Assembly: GCF_947493565.1 (NCBI RefSeq)
Contig: NZ_CANLRG010000003.1
Coordinates: 62,001-126,000 of the forward strand
DNA: 64,000 nucleotides
From: an uncultured Lutibacter sp.
Lineage (GTDB): Bacteria; Bacteroidota; Bacteroidia; Flavobacteriales; Flavobacteriaceae
Direction: 5' to 3'
Positions 36,366-47,340 of this stretch are shown here, in pieces. A model generated the notes under the pieces. That model was not told the origin of the DNA. It saw nothing but the letters and a program-made list of their open reading frames with translations, and ran no database searches. A program made the position numbers and the translations under genes. Numbering within the stretch: position 1 is the stretch's first letter; each line of letters begins with the position of its first letter.

Positions 36366-37753
36366 TGGAATATATATTTAGTTTAGAATTTATTTATTTA
36401 ATAGCATCTGTAACCTACATTTTAGGTTTAAAAATGTTAGGACATCCAGAAACTGCACGAAGAGGAAATTTAATTGCAGCTGCTGGTATGACAATTGCTA
36501 TTTTAGGTACTATCTTTTTATACCAAGGTGAAGTTCCTCAACTAATTTATTATTTAATTGCTATAGCAATTATCATAGGAACTATAATTGGATGGGTGGT
36601 TGCTAAAAAAGTGGGAATGACCAAAATGCCTGAATTAGTTTCCTTATTCAATGGTATGGGAGGTGCCAGTGCTGCTCTTATTGGTTTAATTGAGTTCCAT
36701 CATTATATTGGAGATCAATTATCTATAATAACTATAATTGCAGGTATGATAATTGGAAGCGTGTCTTTTTCTGGTAGTATGATTGCATGGGCAAAATTAA
36801 ATGGAACCATGAACAACCCAATTCGCTTACCAATGTATAATATTTTAAATAATGTATTTCTAATTGGAATACTTGCCTTTGGTGCTTATATAGTTTTTAG
36901 TGGAACAGAAAGTCAATTATATTTATACTTATTGTTTTTTGCAGCTATTACCTATGGAATTTTATTTGTATTACCTATTGGAGGTGCCGATATGCCAGTT
37001 GTTATCTCATTATTAAATTCGTTTACTGGTTTAGCTGCTGCCTTTGGAGGTTTCCTCTATGGAAATATGGTAATGTTAACTGGGGGTATTTTAGTGGGTT
37101 CTGCAGGTACTATTTTAACACTTGCAATGTGTAAAGCTATGAATAGACCATTATCAAATGTAATTTTTGGAGCCTTTGGTGAAGGTGCTGTGGCTGCAGG
37201 ATCAAGTAATACAGTATTAGGAAGTATCAAAGAAGCTTCCGCAAGTGATGTAGCTATTTTAATGAATTATTCTAGAAAAGTTATTATTGTACCTGGATAT
37301 GGATTGGCAGTTGCACAAGCGCAACATATTATTCACGAATTAGAACAGCTATTAGAAAGTAAAGGAATCGATGTAAAATATGCTATTCATCCTGTAGCAG
37401 GTCGTATGCCAGGTCATATGAATGTTTTACTTGCTGAAACTAATGTAGATTATGATAAATTAGTTGAAATGGAAGACATCAACCCAGAATTTCAAAGCAC
37501 AGATGTTGTATTTGTTGTTGGAGCCAATGATGTTGTAAATCCTGCTGCCAAAAACGACCCATCAAGTCCAATTTTTGGAATGCCAATATTAGATGTTGAA
37601 AACGCAAAACATATTATAGTTAATAAACGTAGTATGAAACCAGGGTATGCTGGTATTGAAAACGAATTATTCTACAACCAAAAAACATCTATGTTATTTG
37701 GAGATGCAAAAGCTGCTTTAACTAAATTAGTTAACGAGCTTAAGAATATGTAA
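36365..37753 (+). CDS. pntB: NAD(P) transhydrogenase subunit beta
   Basis: 462 residues: eight to nine N-terminal helices (domain II) and a C-terminal NADP(H)-binding domain III. Typical blocks are LFNGMGGASAALIG, SFTGLAAAFGGF, VPGYGLAVAQAQHIIHEL, IHPVAGRMPGHMNVLLAE and GANDVVNPAAK. It completes the transhydrogenase that supplies NADPH at the expense of the proton gradient. A strong terminator ends the operon. Confidence 0.97.
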   Translation: MEYIFSLEFIYLIASVTYILGLKMLGHPETARRGNLIAAAGMTIAILGTIFLYQGEVPQLIYYLIAIAIIIGTIIGWVVAKKVGMTKMPELVSLFNGMGGASAALIGLIEFHHYIGDQLSIITIIAGMIIGSVSFSGSMIAWAKLNGTMNNPIRLPMYNILNNVFLIGILAFGAYIVFSGTESQLYLYLLFFAAITYGILFVLPIGGADMPVVISLLNSFTGLAAAFGGFLYGNMVMLTGGILVGSAGTILTLAMCKAMNRPLSNVIFGAFGEGAVAAGSSNTVLGSIKEASASDVAILMNYSRKVIIVPGYGLAVAQAQHIIHELEQLLESKGIDVKYAIHPVAGRMPGHMNVLLAETNVDYDKLVEMEDINPEFQSTDVVFVVGANDVVNPAAKNDPSSPIFGMPILDVENAKHIIVNKRSMKPGYAGIENELFYNQKTSMLFGDAKAALTKLVNELKNM

Positions 37754-37780
37754 ATTTAACCAAACTTTACTTTACTCATT

Positions 37781-37808
37781 AAAGGCTGGAGCATATTCCA
37801 GCCTTTTT
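37781..37808 (+). terminator. Rho-independent terminator of the pnt operon
   Basis: AAAGGCTGGA / TCCAGCCTTT with a 6-base loop, followed by a T run, 28 bases after the pntB stop. Confidence 0.92.
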
Positions 37809-37823
37809 TATTTAAAAAAATTA

Positions 37824-37855
37824 TTGGAATGAGCTATCAATTTTTATTACTTTTG
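37824..37855 (+). promoter_or_regulatory. Promoter of the 484-residue protein gene
   Basis: TTG (37824-37826), a 21-base spacer and TACTTTTG (37848-37855), an exact TAnnTTTG box, 19 bases before the ATG. Confidence 0.62.
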
Positions 37856-37874
37856 TAGTACTAAAAAAATCAGA

Positions 37875-39329
37875 ATGGCGCTGAAATTAAAAGGTGATAT
37901 AGAGATTAATGACATTCCCACAAGTAAAGCTAAAGCTTTAAAAGTTAATTTAAACAAATACATTTACGGTACATTTGCTGAAATTGGTGCTGGACAAGAA
38001 ACCGTTCGTCACTTCTTTAGAGCTGGTGGAGCCTCTGGTACTATTGCAAAAGCAATGAGTGCTTATGATAAAGATTTTTCTAATGCCGTATATGGTGTAG
38101 AAGATGATGGCCGTTATGTAACAGAAGATCGTTTAAAAAGAATGTTAACCTATGAAATTGAACTTACTGAAGATAGGTTATCTAGAAAAAAACATCCAAA
38201 CAAAATGTTTTTTTCATATGCAAATACAGTAACAACTATAGATTTTGCTAGAAAATTTAAAGGTCACGGCTGGGTTGGTATCAAATTTCAATTAGATCCG
38301 TTAGAAGATTATAATGAAATTATACTACACTTAAGGTTTAAAGAAACTGATGCTAAGCTTCAACAAGAAACTCTTGGAATTCTTGGAGTAAACCTTATTT
38401 ATGGTGCCTATTATCTAAATGATAAACCTAAAGAACTTTTAAAATCATTATACGATAACTTACATAAAGTTCAGTTAGAAATTGATATGATTAATTTCTC
38501 TGGCCCTCGCTTTTCTTATGTTGATAATAGACTCATGAGTTTGTTATTAGTAAGAAATGGAATGACAAATGCCGTAATGTTTGGTCCAGATGGAAATAAC
38601 CTATTGCCAGCACAACAACTTTACAAAGCCAATATTTTAGCCTTAAGAGGTAGCTTTAGACCTGTTACTAAGGTAAACATGAACATGTATAAATTGGCTG
38701 AAGAAATGTTTATCAATGAAAACAAAGTTTCAAAGAAAAATACAAAAATTATTTTTGAAATTACATTAACTAACCTTAGTGCTGAAGGGGAAATAGACGA
38801 GAGAGACTTTTTAGATAGGGCTGAATTATTATGTTCTTTAGGACAACATGTAATGATAACCAACTACCAAGAATACTATAAATTGGTAGAATACTTTTCA
38901 GAATTTACAAAAGCTCGTATAGGTTTAGCAATGGGTGTTTACAGCTTTGTGCAAATTTTTGATGAAAAATATTATAGAAATTTAAGCGGAGGTATATTAG
39001 AAGCTTTTGGTAAATTATTCTTCAAAGATTTAAAAGTGTACTTATACCCTCTTAAAGATCAAAGAACTGGTGAAATTAAAACCAGTGAAAATTTAAAAGT
39101 TCATCCTCGTATGAAAGAATTGTATAAATTCTTTAAATACAATGGGAAAGTAGTTGATATTAAAGACTACGATCCTGAAATTTTAGAAGTTTTCTCCAGA
39201 ACGGTTCTTGATATGATTGCCAATGGTAAAAATGGTTGGGAAGAAATGCTTCCTATAGGTATTGCTGAAATTATAAAAGATCAACGTTTATTTGGTTATT
39301 CAAGAAGAAAATTTGAACAACTAAAATAA
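37875..39329 (+). CDS. Conserved Bacteroidota protein of unknown function (484 aa)
   Basis: 484 residues, soluble, no signal peptide or membrane helix. The N-terminal region has YGTFAEIGAGQETVRHFFRAGGASGTIAKAMSAYDK; further blocks are YVTEDRLKRMLTYE, GHGWVGIKFQ and MLPIGIAEIIKDQRLFGYS. I recall similar proteins in this phylum carrying names such as nicotinate-nucleotide adenylyltransferase or TonB-dependent receptor, but it has neither the HxGH nucleotidyltransferase motif nor a plug or barrel, so I do not adopt either. It is monocistronic with a consensus promoter, which points to a well-expressed housekeeping role. Confidence 0.75.
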   Translation: MALKLKGDIEINDIPTSKAKALKVNLNKYIYGTFAEIGAGQETVRHFFRAGGASGTIAKAMSAYDKDFSNAVYGVEDDGRYVTEDRLKRMLTYEIELTEDRLSRKKHPNKMFFSYANTVTTIDFARKFKGHGWVGIKFQLDPLEDYNEIILHLRFKETDAKLQQETLGILGVNLIYGAYYLNDKPKELLKSLYDNLHKVQLEIDMINFSGPRFSYVDNRLMSLLLVRNGMTNAVMFGPDGNNLLPAQQLYKANILALRGSFRPVTKVNMNMYKLAEEMFINENKVSKKNTKIIFEITLTNLSAEGEIDERDFLDRAELLCSLGQHVMITNYQEYYKLVEYFSEFTKARIGLAMGVYSFVQIFDEKYYRNLSGGILEAFGKLFFKDLKVYLYPLKDQRTGEIKTSENLKVHPRMKELYKFFKYNGKVVDIKDYDPEILEVFSRTVLDMIANGKNGWEEMLPIGIAEIIKDQRLFGYSRRKFEQLK

Positions 39330-39388
39330 ATCTTGCTTTTCATTTAAACCTTTCCTAAATTTAATCGTCTAATAATAAATCTTTATTA

Positions 39389-39931
39389 GTGATAGACGAT
39401 AAATTATTAATTGTACAATTAAAAAATCCAGAAACGCAAGAACAAGCTTTTCGAAATTTAATGTCATTTTACAAAAGGCAATTATATTGGCATATTCGTA
39501 AAATTGTACTTTCACATGAAGATGCAGATGATGTTCTTCAAAATACCTTTATTAAAGTTTATAAAAATATAAATTCATTTAAAGGAGATAGTAAATTGTA
39601 TACTTGGATGTATAGAATAGCAACTAACGAAGCTATTACTTGCATCAATAAAAAAGCTGCACACCAAAATATAGATATCAGTGAATTACAATATAAAATG
39701 GCTGAAAATTTAAGTGATGATAATTTATATACAGGAGATGAAATACAGGTTTTATTACAAAAAGCAATTGTTAGCTTACCTCAAAAACAGCAATTAGTAT
39801 TTAATATGAAATACTTTGATGAGTTGAAATATTCTGAAATGGCTGAAATTTTAAATACTTCCATAGGCGCCCTAAAAGCTTCCTACTTTCATGCGGTAAA
39901 AAAAATTGAAGCCTTTTTAAAAACACATTAA
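39389..39931 (+). CDS. ECF-type RNA polymerase sigma factor
   Basis: 180 residues, GTG start at 39389. Sigma-70 region 2 is visible as HEDADDVLQNTFIKVYKNINSFKGDSKLYTWMYRIATNEA (from about residue 45), and region 4 as SLPQKQQLVFNMKYFDELKYSEMAEILNTSIGALKASYFHAV. This is the minimal two-region ECF class. Two small envelope genes follow on the same strand within 40 bases, as expected for an envelope-stress module. The cognate promoter cannot be deduced from this window. Confidence 0.93.
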   Translation: MIDDKLLIVQLKNPETQEQAFRNLMSFYKRQLYWHIRKIVLSHEDADDVLQNTFIKVYKNINSFKGDSKLYTWMYRIATNEAITCINKKAAHQNIDISELQYKMAENLSDDNLYTGDEIQVLLQKAIVSLPQKQQLVFNMKYFDELKYSEMAEILNTSIGALKASYFHAVKKIEAFLKTH

Positions 39932-39965
39932 ACTATACTCCATTTTTAGGGTCTAAAGTATAAGA

Positions 39966-40490
39966 ATGAAAAAAGAAAAATTACATAGCATAGCACCAAT
40001 TTTGAGTCACATCAAAAAAAAGAAAAATAATTTTAAAACTCCTAATGGCTATTTTAATACTATTGATGATGTTGTTATTACAAAATTAAAAGCAGCAACT
40101 ACTCAACACAAAGATCAAGATCAAATTCCAAAAGATTATTTCGATTCTATTGAAGATACTGTTATCGCTAAAATCCAACACTTAAAAAATACTAAAAAAT
40201 CTAAAAATACAGTATTCAAGTATAGCATCCCAATAGCTATTGCAGCATCAATACTTTTAATTTTTAATATTTTTAACAAAACTGAAGCATTAACTTTTGA
40301 TTCTATTGCAACGGCTGAAATAGATGCTTGGATAAGCAATAATTTAAACGAAATACCTCCTGATCAAATAGCTACAATTTATTCAGACATTGAACTGGAT
40401 TATGAGGATTTCAGTACTCAATTAACAGATGAAGAAGTGTTTGATTATATACAAAAAGAAGGTTTAGAAAACATATTAATTGAAGAGTAA
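39966..40490 (+). CDS. Probable anti-sigma-like single-pass membrane protein
   Basis: 174 residues with a cytosolic N-terminal half, one membrane helix (about 86-101) and a short acidic C-terminal outside domain, the topology of anti-sigma factors. The N terminus carries a duplicated motif: TPNGYFNTIDDVVITKL at 25-41 and IPKDYFDSIEDTVIAKI at 54-70. No zinc HxxxCxxC anti-sigma motif is seen. It lies between the ECF sigma gene and a secreted protein gene. The anti-sigma role is inferred from position and topology only. Confidence 0.78.
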   Translation: MKKEKLHSIAPILSHIKKKKNNFKTPNGYFNTIDDVVITKLKAATTQHKDQDQIPKDYFDSIEDTVIAKIQHLKNTKKSKNTVFKYSIPIAIAASILLIFNIFNKTEALTFDSIATAEIDAWISNNLNEIPPDQIATIYSDIELDYEDFSTQLTDEEVFDYIQKEGLENILIEE

Positions 40491-40500
40491 AAATTTGAAA

Positions 40501-40974
40501 ATGAGAAAAGTAACACTTTATATAGCACTGTTGTTTATTTCTATTTACACCGTAAATGCTCAACAACAAAAAGGACATAGAATTAAATTATTAAAAACCT
40601 CTTATATAACCAATGCTGTTAATTTAACACCTGAAGAAGCAGAAAAATTTTGGCCAATTTATAATTTATATTCCGAAAAAATACAAAATATAAAATTTTC
40701 CATGGAAAAAGGGCTACAACATCAAATAAATATAGCTGGCTCAATAGATAAATTAACAGAAACGCAAGCGCAAAATTATATTGACAAATTAATAAAAGAA
40801 GAAACCTCAATTTCAGAAACTAAAATAAAAATGTTTTATGAATTATCTAAAATCCTACCTCCAAAAAAAATATTAAAATTACAAAAAGCTGAAATAGACT
40901 TTAATAGGCGAATGTTACAAGAATACGGAAAAAGAAGAAGAATGCTAGGACAAGGAAATAAAAAAGGGAGTTAA
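40501..40974 (+). CDS. Periplasmic Spy/CpxP-like small protein
   Basis: 157 residues from the ATG at 40501, which opens a clean signal peptide (MRKVTLYIALLFISIYTVNAQ); upstream TTG codons would place extra residues before it and overlap the previous gene. The mature part is helical with LTPEEAEKFWPIYNLYSEKI, similar in style to the Spy/CpxP/zinc-resistance stress proteins that often follow ECF sigma genes in Bacteroidota. The end is strongly basic (KRRRMLGQGNKK). Sensor or chaperone function is inference. Confidence 0.75.
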   Translation: MRKVTLYIALLFISIYTVNAQQQKGHRIKLLKTSYITNAVNLTPEEAEKFWPIYNLYSEKIQNIKFSMEKGLQHQINIAGSIDKLTETQAQNYIDKLIKEETSISETKIKMFYELSKILPPKKILKLQKAEIDFNRRMLQEYGKRRRMLGQGNKKGS

Positions 40975-40988
40975 AAAACTCCCTTTTA
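40962..40988. terminator. Bidirectional terminator after the ECF module and the ABC-F gene
   Basis: AAAAGGGAGTT / AACTCCCTTTT with an A-rich loop; the stop codon of the periplasmic protein gene lies in the loop region. It serves the two convergent genes. Confidence 0.85.
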
Positions 40989-40990
40989 TT

Positions 40991-42661
<1,671 letters not shown>

Positions 42662-42757
42662 TCAGTATAAAACAGGAAACCCAAAGTTAATTTTCTTAAT
42701 AAATTCTACCTTTTTATATTTAACATCTCATTAACAAGTAAACAGTAAACTTGTATG

Positions 42758-42765
42758 TATTTTTG
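42758..42765 (+). promoter_or_regulatory. -7 box of the thioredoxin-like lipoprotein gene
   Basis: TATTTTTG fits TAnnTTTG and lies 16 bases before the ATG. The -33 element is not clear. Confidence 0.42.
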
Positions 42766-42781
42766 TGATAATTAATTTTAG

Positions 42782-44170
42782 ATGAAAAACTTACTTAGCA
42801 TTATAATTCTTACATTAATTATTAGTTGTACTACAACCAATAATAAATCAACTATTTATTTTGGCGGAGAAATCATTAATCCAAAAAATAAATTTGTATT
42901 GCTTTTAAAAGATGACAATGTAATAGACACTTTAATACTCAACAATCAAAACAGATATTTAGAGAAATTTAAATCTTTAAAGGAAGGACTTTATACATTT
43001 AAACATGGTAATGAATTTCAATACATTTATTTAGAGCCAGGTGATAGCATTTTAATAAGGCTAAATACTTGGGATTTTGATGAATCGTTAGTATTTACGG
43101 GTAAAGGTAGTAGTAAAAATGAGTTTTTGATTAATTTATTTCTTCAAAATGAAAAAGAAGAAAAAGCCATGTATAAATATTTTAATTTGACTGAAGCTGA
43201 ATTTCAAACTAAAATAGATTCGCTTGCTAATGAAAGAGTTTCCATTTATAATGAATTTGCTGCAGCCGAAGAAAGTGTTTCTGAAGGCTTCAATCAACTT
43301 ACAAATTCTGCAATTCATTTTCCTTTATATAGGTTAAAAGAAATGTACCCTTACTATTATAAAAAAATGAATAAGCTAACGAAATACCCTAAAGTTTCAG
43401 GTAGCTTTTATAATTATAGAAGCCAGATAAATTTAAATGAAGAAAATTTAGTTTCATTTTATCCATATCAAAATTACGTAGTAAGTTATTTATACAATTT
43501 GAGTGATGACTTAAAAGAAAAAGATCCTTCTAAAAATAATACCACTATTAATATTTTAAACTCAATTATTGAAAATATCAATAATGAAGATTTTAAAAAT
43601 ACGCTTTTAAAAAAGTTTGTTGTACAAAACTTTTTTGAAAGTGAAGTTCATTGTGATATTGACGAAGATGTTTTTAATTTATTTATTAAAAATTGTAGTA
43701 ACCAAGAATTTAAAAATCAAGTTGAAAACTTAGTAAGCGATAGTAAAAAAGTTCCTATTCATCAACCTTTAACCAATTTTGAAGTAGTTACATACAATGG
43801 TAACGTTACAAAAATTAACAGCACTATCAATCAAAAAAATTCTGTACTCTATTTTTGGTCTACAGAATTTATGTCTCCTATTTATTTATTTAAAAGAATT
43901 CAATATTTAGAAAAAAAGTATCCAAATATCTTATTTGTAGGTATTAGTATAAATTCAGATATTGAAAACCTCGCAAATGATCCTTATTTAAAAAAGCTAG
44001 ATACAAACAAGCAATTTAAACTTACTCCTAATAGTGATGCGCTTCAATTTTTAACAAGCAATTATCCACGTATGATGATTGTGAATAAAAATGGTGTTGT
44101 TGAAAATGGCTTTATCAATTTCAATGCAAGAAATCTTCATTCTGAATTGGAAAAATTAGAAAAAAATTAA
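42782..44170 (+). CDS. Thioredoxin-like lipoprotein lacking CxxC
   Basis: 462 residues. Lipoprotein signal with lipobox ending at C16 (IIILTLIISC). An N-terminal beta domain (about 22-105, like the DUF4369 module) is followed by a helical stretch and a C-terminal thioredoxin/TlpA-like domain from about residue 330. In that domain the usual WATWCGPC is replaced by FWSTEFMSPI, so there is no redox CxxC. Location is the cell envelope. It may use the fold for binding rather than disulfide chemistry. It is monocistronic, between divergent ABC-F and the helicase gene. Confidence 0.82.
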   Translation: MKNLLSIIILTLIISCTTTNNKSTIYFGGEIINPKNKFVLLLKDDNVIDTLILNNQNRYLEKFKSLKEGLYTFKHGNEFQYIYLEPGDSILIRLNTWDFDESLVFTGKGSSKNEFLINLFLQNEKEEKAMYKYFNLTEAEFQTKIDSLANERVSIYNEFAAAEESVSEGFNQLTNSAIHFPLYRLKEMYPYYYKKMNKLTKYPKVSGSFYNYRSQINLNEENLVSFYPYQNYVVSYLYNLSDDLKEKDPSKNNTTINILNSIIENINNEDFKNTLLKKFVVQNFFESEVHCDIDEDVFNLFIKNCSNQEFKNQVENLVSDSKKVPIHQPLTNFEVVTYNGNVTKINSTINQKNSVLYFWSTEFMSPIYLFKRIQYLEKKYPNILFVGISINSDIENLANDPYLKKLDTNKQFKLTPNSDALQFLTSNYPRMMIVNKNGVVENGFINFNARNLHSELEKLEKN

Positions 44171-44199
44171 TATTTCTTACTTAAAGTTAAATATAAGTG

Positions 44200-44207
44200 T
44201 ACCTTTG
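44200..44207 (+). promoter_or_regulatory. -7 box of the DEAD-box helicase gene
   Basis: TACCTTTG followed by CAC, an exact TAnnTTTG match. It leaves a leader of about 48-54 bases before the ATG, which contains the palindrome AACCGGTT and a GC-rich block GATGGGCGTC. Confidence 0.6.
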
Positions 44208-44261
44208 CACGTTTTTAACCGGTTTATAGATGGGCGTCTGTAAATCAATAACATATACAGA
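44208..44261 (+). promoter_or_regulatory. Leader of the DEAD-box helicase mRNA, possible regulatory element
   Basis: 54 bases between the -7 box and the ATG contain AACCGGTT (44218-44225) and GATGGGCGTCTG (44229-44240), a GC-rich patch in otherwise AT-rich sequence. A leader with such features before an RNA helicase suggests post-transcriptional control, for example at low temperature; this is inference. Confidence 0.35.
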
Positions 44262-46061
44262 ATGTCGACATTTAAAGAACTAGGGCTTAATAAAAATATT
44301 ATTAAAGCCTTGACCGATTTAGGGTACGAAAATCCTACAGAAATTCAATTAAAAGCAATTCCTCAAGTACTTTCATCATCAGAAGATTTAAAAGCATTTG
44401 CACAAACAGGAACTGGAAAAACAGCTGCATTTAGCTTACCCATTTTAGAACAAATTGACGCTGAAAATAAAGACACCCAAGTTGTTATTTTATCACCAAC
44501 AAGAGAGCTAGCTTTGCAAATAGCTAATAATATTGAAGAGTTTTCTAAGTACTTAGATGGTGTTAAAACATTAGCTGTTTATGGAGGTGCTAGCATTGAA
44601 GATCAAATAAAAAAACTAAAAAGAGGGGTGCAAATTGTTGTTGGTACTCCTGGTAGAACAGTTGATTTAATTAATAGAAAACAATTAAAACTTAACAATA
44701 TTAAATGGCTTGTGTTAGATGAAGCTGATGAAATGTTAAATATGGGTTTTAAAGATGAATTAGACAAAGTTTTAGCTGTAACTCCAAAAGAAAAGCAAAC
44801 CCTATTATTTTCTGCAACTTTTCCTCAAGAGGTTGAAAGAATTGCTAAAAATTACATGTACAAACCTGTAGAATTAAGTGCAGGAACTAAAAATAAGGGT
44901 TCCGATCAAGTTTCTCATCAATACTATGTAGTTTCTGAAAGAAACAGGTACGCTGCCTTGAAAAGAATTGCAGATGTTAACCCTGATATTTATAGCATCA
45001 TTTTTTGTAGAACTAGAAGAGAAACTCAAGAAATAGCTGATAAATTAATAAAAGATGGCTACAACGCCGATGCACTTCACGGAGATTTATCTCAAGCTCA
45101 ACGTGATAGTGTTATGGAAAAGTTTAGAAAAAAACACTTACAATTATTAGTGGCTACCGATGTTGCTGCAAGAGGTTTGGATGTTAATGACCTTACCCAT
45201 GTTATCAACCATAAGTTACCAGACCAAATAGAATCTTACACGCACCGTAGTGGTAGAACTGGGCGTGCTGGCAAAGAAGGTATTTCTATTGCTATTGTAA
45301 CTGGTAGAGAAAAAGGAAAACTACATCCAATTGAAAGAATTATTGGTAAAAAGTTTGTAAAAACTCCTGTTCCAACTGGGAAAGAAATTTGCCAAAATCA
45401 ATTATTTAAATTAATTGATAAAGTTCACGATATTGAAATAAATGAAACAGAAATTAACGATTTTCTACCATCCATTTATGAAAAATTAGAAGGCTTAAAC
45501 CGAGAAGAATTAATTAAAAGATTTGTTTCGTTAGAGTTCAATACATTTTTATCGTATTATGAAAATGCTCCTGATTTAAATGATAGTGAACACATGAGAG
45601 GTGTTGATAGCAGAGGAAAACGCAGAGATGATGAAAATATGAGTCGTTTCTTTATAAATATTGGACGTAAAGATCGTTTAAACCCAGCAAGACTTATTGG
45701 TTTAATTAACGATCAACAAATTGCCAAAAATATTGAAATTGGTCAAATTGAAATTTTAGATACTTTTTCATTTTTTGAATTAGATAAAAATTATCAAGAT
45801 GAAACTATTAGTGCTTTTCAACAAAATGATGTTGAGTTTGAAGGAAGAAGCGTAAATGTGGAAAAAACAGAAAAAAAACGTTCTGGAAGAGGCGGTAAAT
45901 CTAGAAATTCAAACGATAGTAGAAGCGGTGGTGGAAGAAGACGAAGTAAAGATCGTAAAGCTAATAATGAAGGAAATTTCAGTGGGTTTGGAAGAAAAAA
46001 ACCTAGCTCAAATAAAAGTGCTTTTGGAGGTTCCAAATCATCCAGAAGAAGAAAAGGTTAA
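44262..46061 (+). CDS. DEAD-box ATP-dependent RNA helicase (DeaD/CsdA-like)
   Basis: 599 residues. Q motif near the start (FKELGLNKNIIKALTDLGY), motif I AQTGTGKT, PTRELALQ, DEAD (LVLDEADEM), SAT, and HRSGRTGRAG. After the helicase core come a helical dimerisation-like region and a DbpA/DeaD-type RNA-binding domain (RFFINIGRKDRLNPARLIGL). The last 60 residues are a basic Gly/Arg/Ser tail with RGG-like stretches. This is the DeaD/CsdA architecture used in ribosome assembly and cold adaptation. A strong terminator follows. Confidence 0.95.
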   Translation: MSTFKELGLNKNIIKALTDLGYENPTEIQLKAIPQVLSSSEDLKAFAQTGTGKTAAFSLPILEQIDAENKDTQVVILSPTRELALQIANNIEEFSKYLDGVKTLAVYGGASIEDQIKKLKRGVQIVVGTPGRTVDLINRKQLKLNNIKWLVLDEADEMLNMGFKDELDKVLAVTPKEKQTLLFSATFPQEVERIAKNYMYKPVELSAGTKNKGSDQVSHQYYVVSERNRYAALKRIADVNPDIYSIIFCRTRRETQEIADKLIKDGYNADALHGDLSQAQRDSVMEKFRKKHLQLLVATDVAARGLDVNDLTHVINHKLPDQIESYTHRSGRTGRAGKEGISIAIVTGREKGKLHPIERIIGKKFVKTPVPTGKEICQNQLFKLIDKVHDIEINETEINDFLPSIYEKLEGLNREELIKRFVSLEFNTFLSYYENAPDLNDSEHMRGVDSRGKRRDDENMSRFFINIGRKDRLNPARLIGLINDQQIAKNIEIGQIEILDTFSFFELDKNYQDETISAFQQNDVEFEGRSVNVEKTEKKRSGRGGKSRNSNDSRSGGGRRRSKDRKANNEGNFSGFGRKKPSSNKSAFGGSKSSRRRKG

Positions 46062-46065
46062 GATA

Positions 46066-46101
46066 TAAAAAAAGCGGCTTTAATTTAAAGCCGCTTTTTT
46101 A
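46066..46101. terminator. Bidirectional terminator between helicase and rocD
   Basis: AAAAAAGCGGCTTTAA / TTAAAGCCGCTTTTTT, a 16-bp stem with practically no loop beyond the pairing centre, between convergent genes. Confidence 0.92.
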
Positions 46102-46104
46102 TGA

Positions 46105-47340
46105 TTAAAATTCTGTAATTGTCTTTTTAATTATTTGAACACAGTCTAGTAATTGCTCTTCTGTCATTACTAACGGTGGTGCAAAACGAATAATATTTCC
46201 ATGGGTAGGTTTTGCCAACAAACCATTATCTCGAAGTTTAATACAAATATCCCAAGCAGTTGAGCTATCTTCAGTATCATTAATAATTATGGCATTTAAT
46301 AAACCTTTACCTCTAACTGATTTTATTAAATCTGTGCTAACAATAATTTTTTGCATTTCACTTCTAAAAAGTTTTCCAAGCTTCTCTGCATTATCGGCTA
46401 ACTTTTCATTTTTCACCACTTCTAAAGCGGCAATTGCAACTGCACAAGCTAATGGATTACCTCCAAAAGTTGAGCCATGTTGACCAGGTTTAATTACCTC
46501 CATAATTTTATTGTTTGCAAAAACTGCTGATACAGGATAAACGCCACCACTTAAGGCTTTTCCTAAAATTAAAATATCCGGTGTCACACTTTCATGATTA
46601 ACGGCTAACAATTGTCCAGTTCTAGCTACACCTGTTTGAACTTCATCAGCAATAAACAAAACCTGATACTTTTCACACAATGCTTTAGCTTTTGTTAAGT
46701 AACCTTCAGATGGCACATAAACACCAGCCTCACCTTGAATTGGTTCTACCAAAAATCCTGCAATATTTTTGTTGGATTGTAAGGCTTGCTCTAAAGCATC
46801 CAAATCATCGTATTCAACTTTTATAAAACCAGGAGTATATGGACCAAAGTTTTTGCGTGCACCTTCATCATTAGAAAAAGAAATAACTGTGGTAGTACGT
46901 CCATGAAAATTGTTTTTACATACAATAATTTCTGCTTTATTTTCTTCAACACCTCTTTTTTCATAGGCATATTTTCTACAAAGTTTAATTGCAGTTTCTA
47001 CAGCTTCAGCTCCAGTATTCATTGGTAATACCTTATCAAATCCAAAATATTCAGTTACGTATTTTTCATATTTTCCTAATACATCATTGTAAAATGCTCT
47101 TGAAGTTAATGTTAAAGTGCTTGCTTGTTCTTTTAAAGCACTTATTATTTCAGGATGACAGTGACCTTGATTTACTGCAGAATATGCAGATAAAAAATCA
47201 TAATATCTCTTTCCTTCAACATCCCAAACATACACGCCTTCTCCTCTACTTAAAACTACTGGTAATGGGTGGTAATTATGTGCACCATAGTTATCTTCTA
47301 AGTCAATTGCTTGTTGTGATGAAATTTTTTCTGAAATCAT
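46105..47340 (-). CDS. rocD: Ornithine aminotransferase
   Basis: 411 residues, class III PLP aminotransferase. [19 protein letters not shown] at the N terminus, [27 protein letters not shown], the aspartate in FIADEVQTG and the PLP lysine in [10 protein letters not shown] are the ornithine aminotransferase pattern; [18 protein letters not shown] is also specific. It converts ornithine and 2-oxoglutarate to glutamate semialdehyde and glutamate (arginine/proline metabolism). Acetylornithine aminotransferase is the main alternative, but this pattern fits RocD better. Confidence 0.93.
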   Translation of the reverse strand: MISEKISSQQAIDLEDNYGAHNYHPLPVVLSRGEGVYVWDVEGKRYYDFLSAYSAVNQGHCHPEIISALKEQASTLTLTSRAFYNDVLGKYEKYVTEYFGFDKVLPMNTGAEAVETAIKLCRKYAYEKRGVEENKAEIIVCKNNFHGRTTTVISFSNDEGARKNFGPYTPGFIKVEYDDLDALEQALQSNKNIAGFLVEPIQGEAGVYVPSEGYLTKAKALCEKYQVLFIADEVQTGVARTGQLLAVNHESVTPDILILGKALSGGVYPVSAVFANNKIMEVIKPGQHGSTFGGNPLACAVAIAALEVVKNEKLADNAEKLGKLFRSEMQKIIVSTDLIKSVRGKGLLNAIIINDTEDSSTAWDICIKLRDNGLLAKPTHGNIIRFAPPLVMTEEQLLDCVQIIKKTITEF

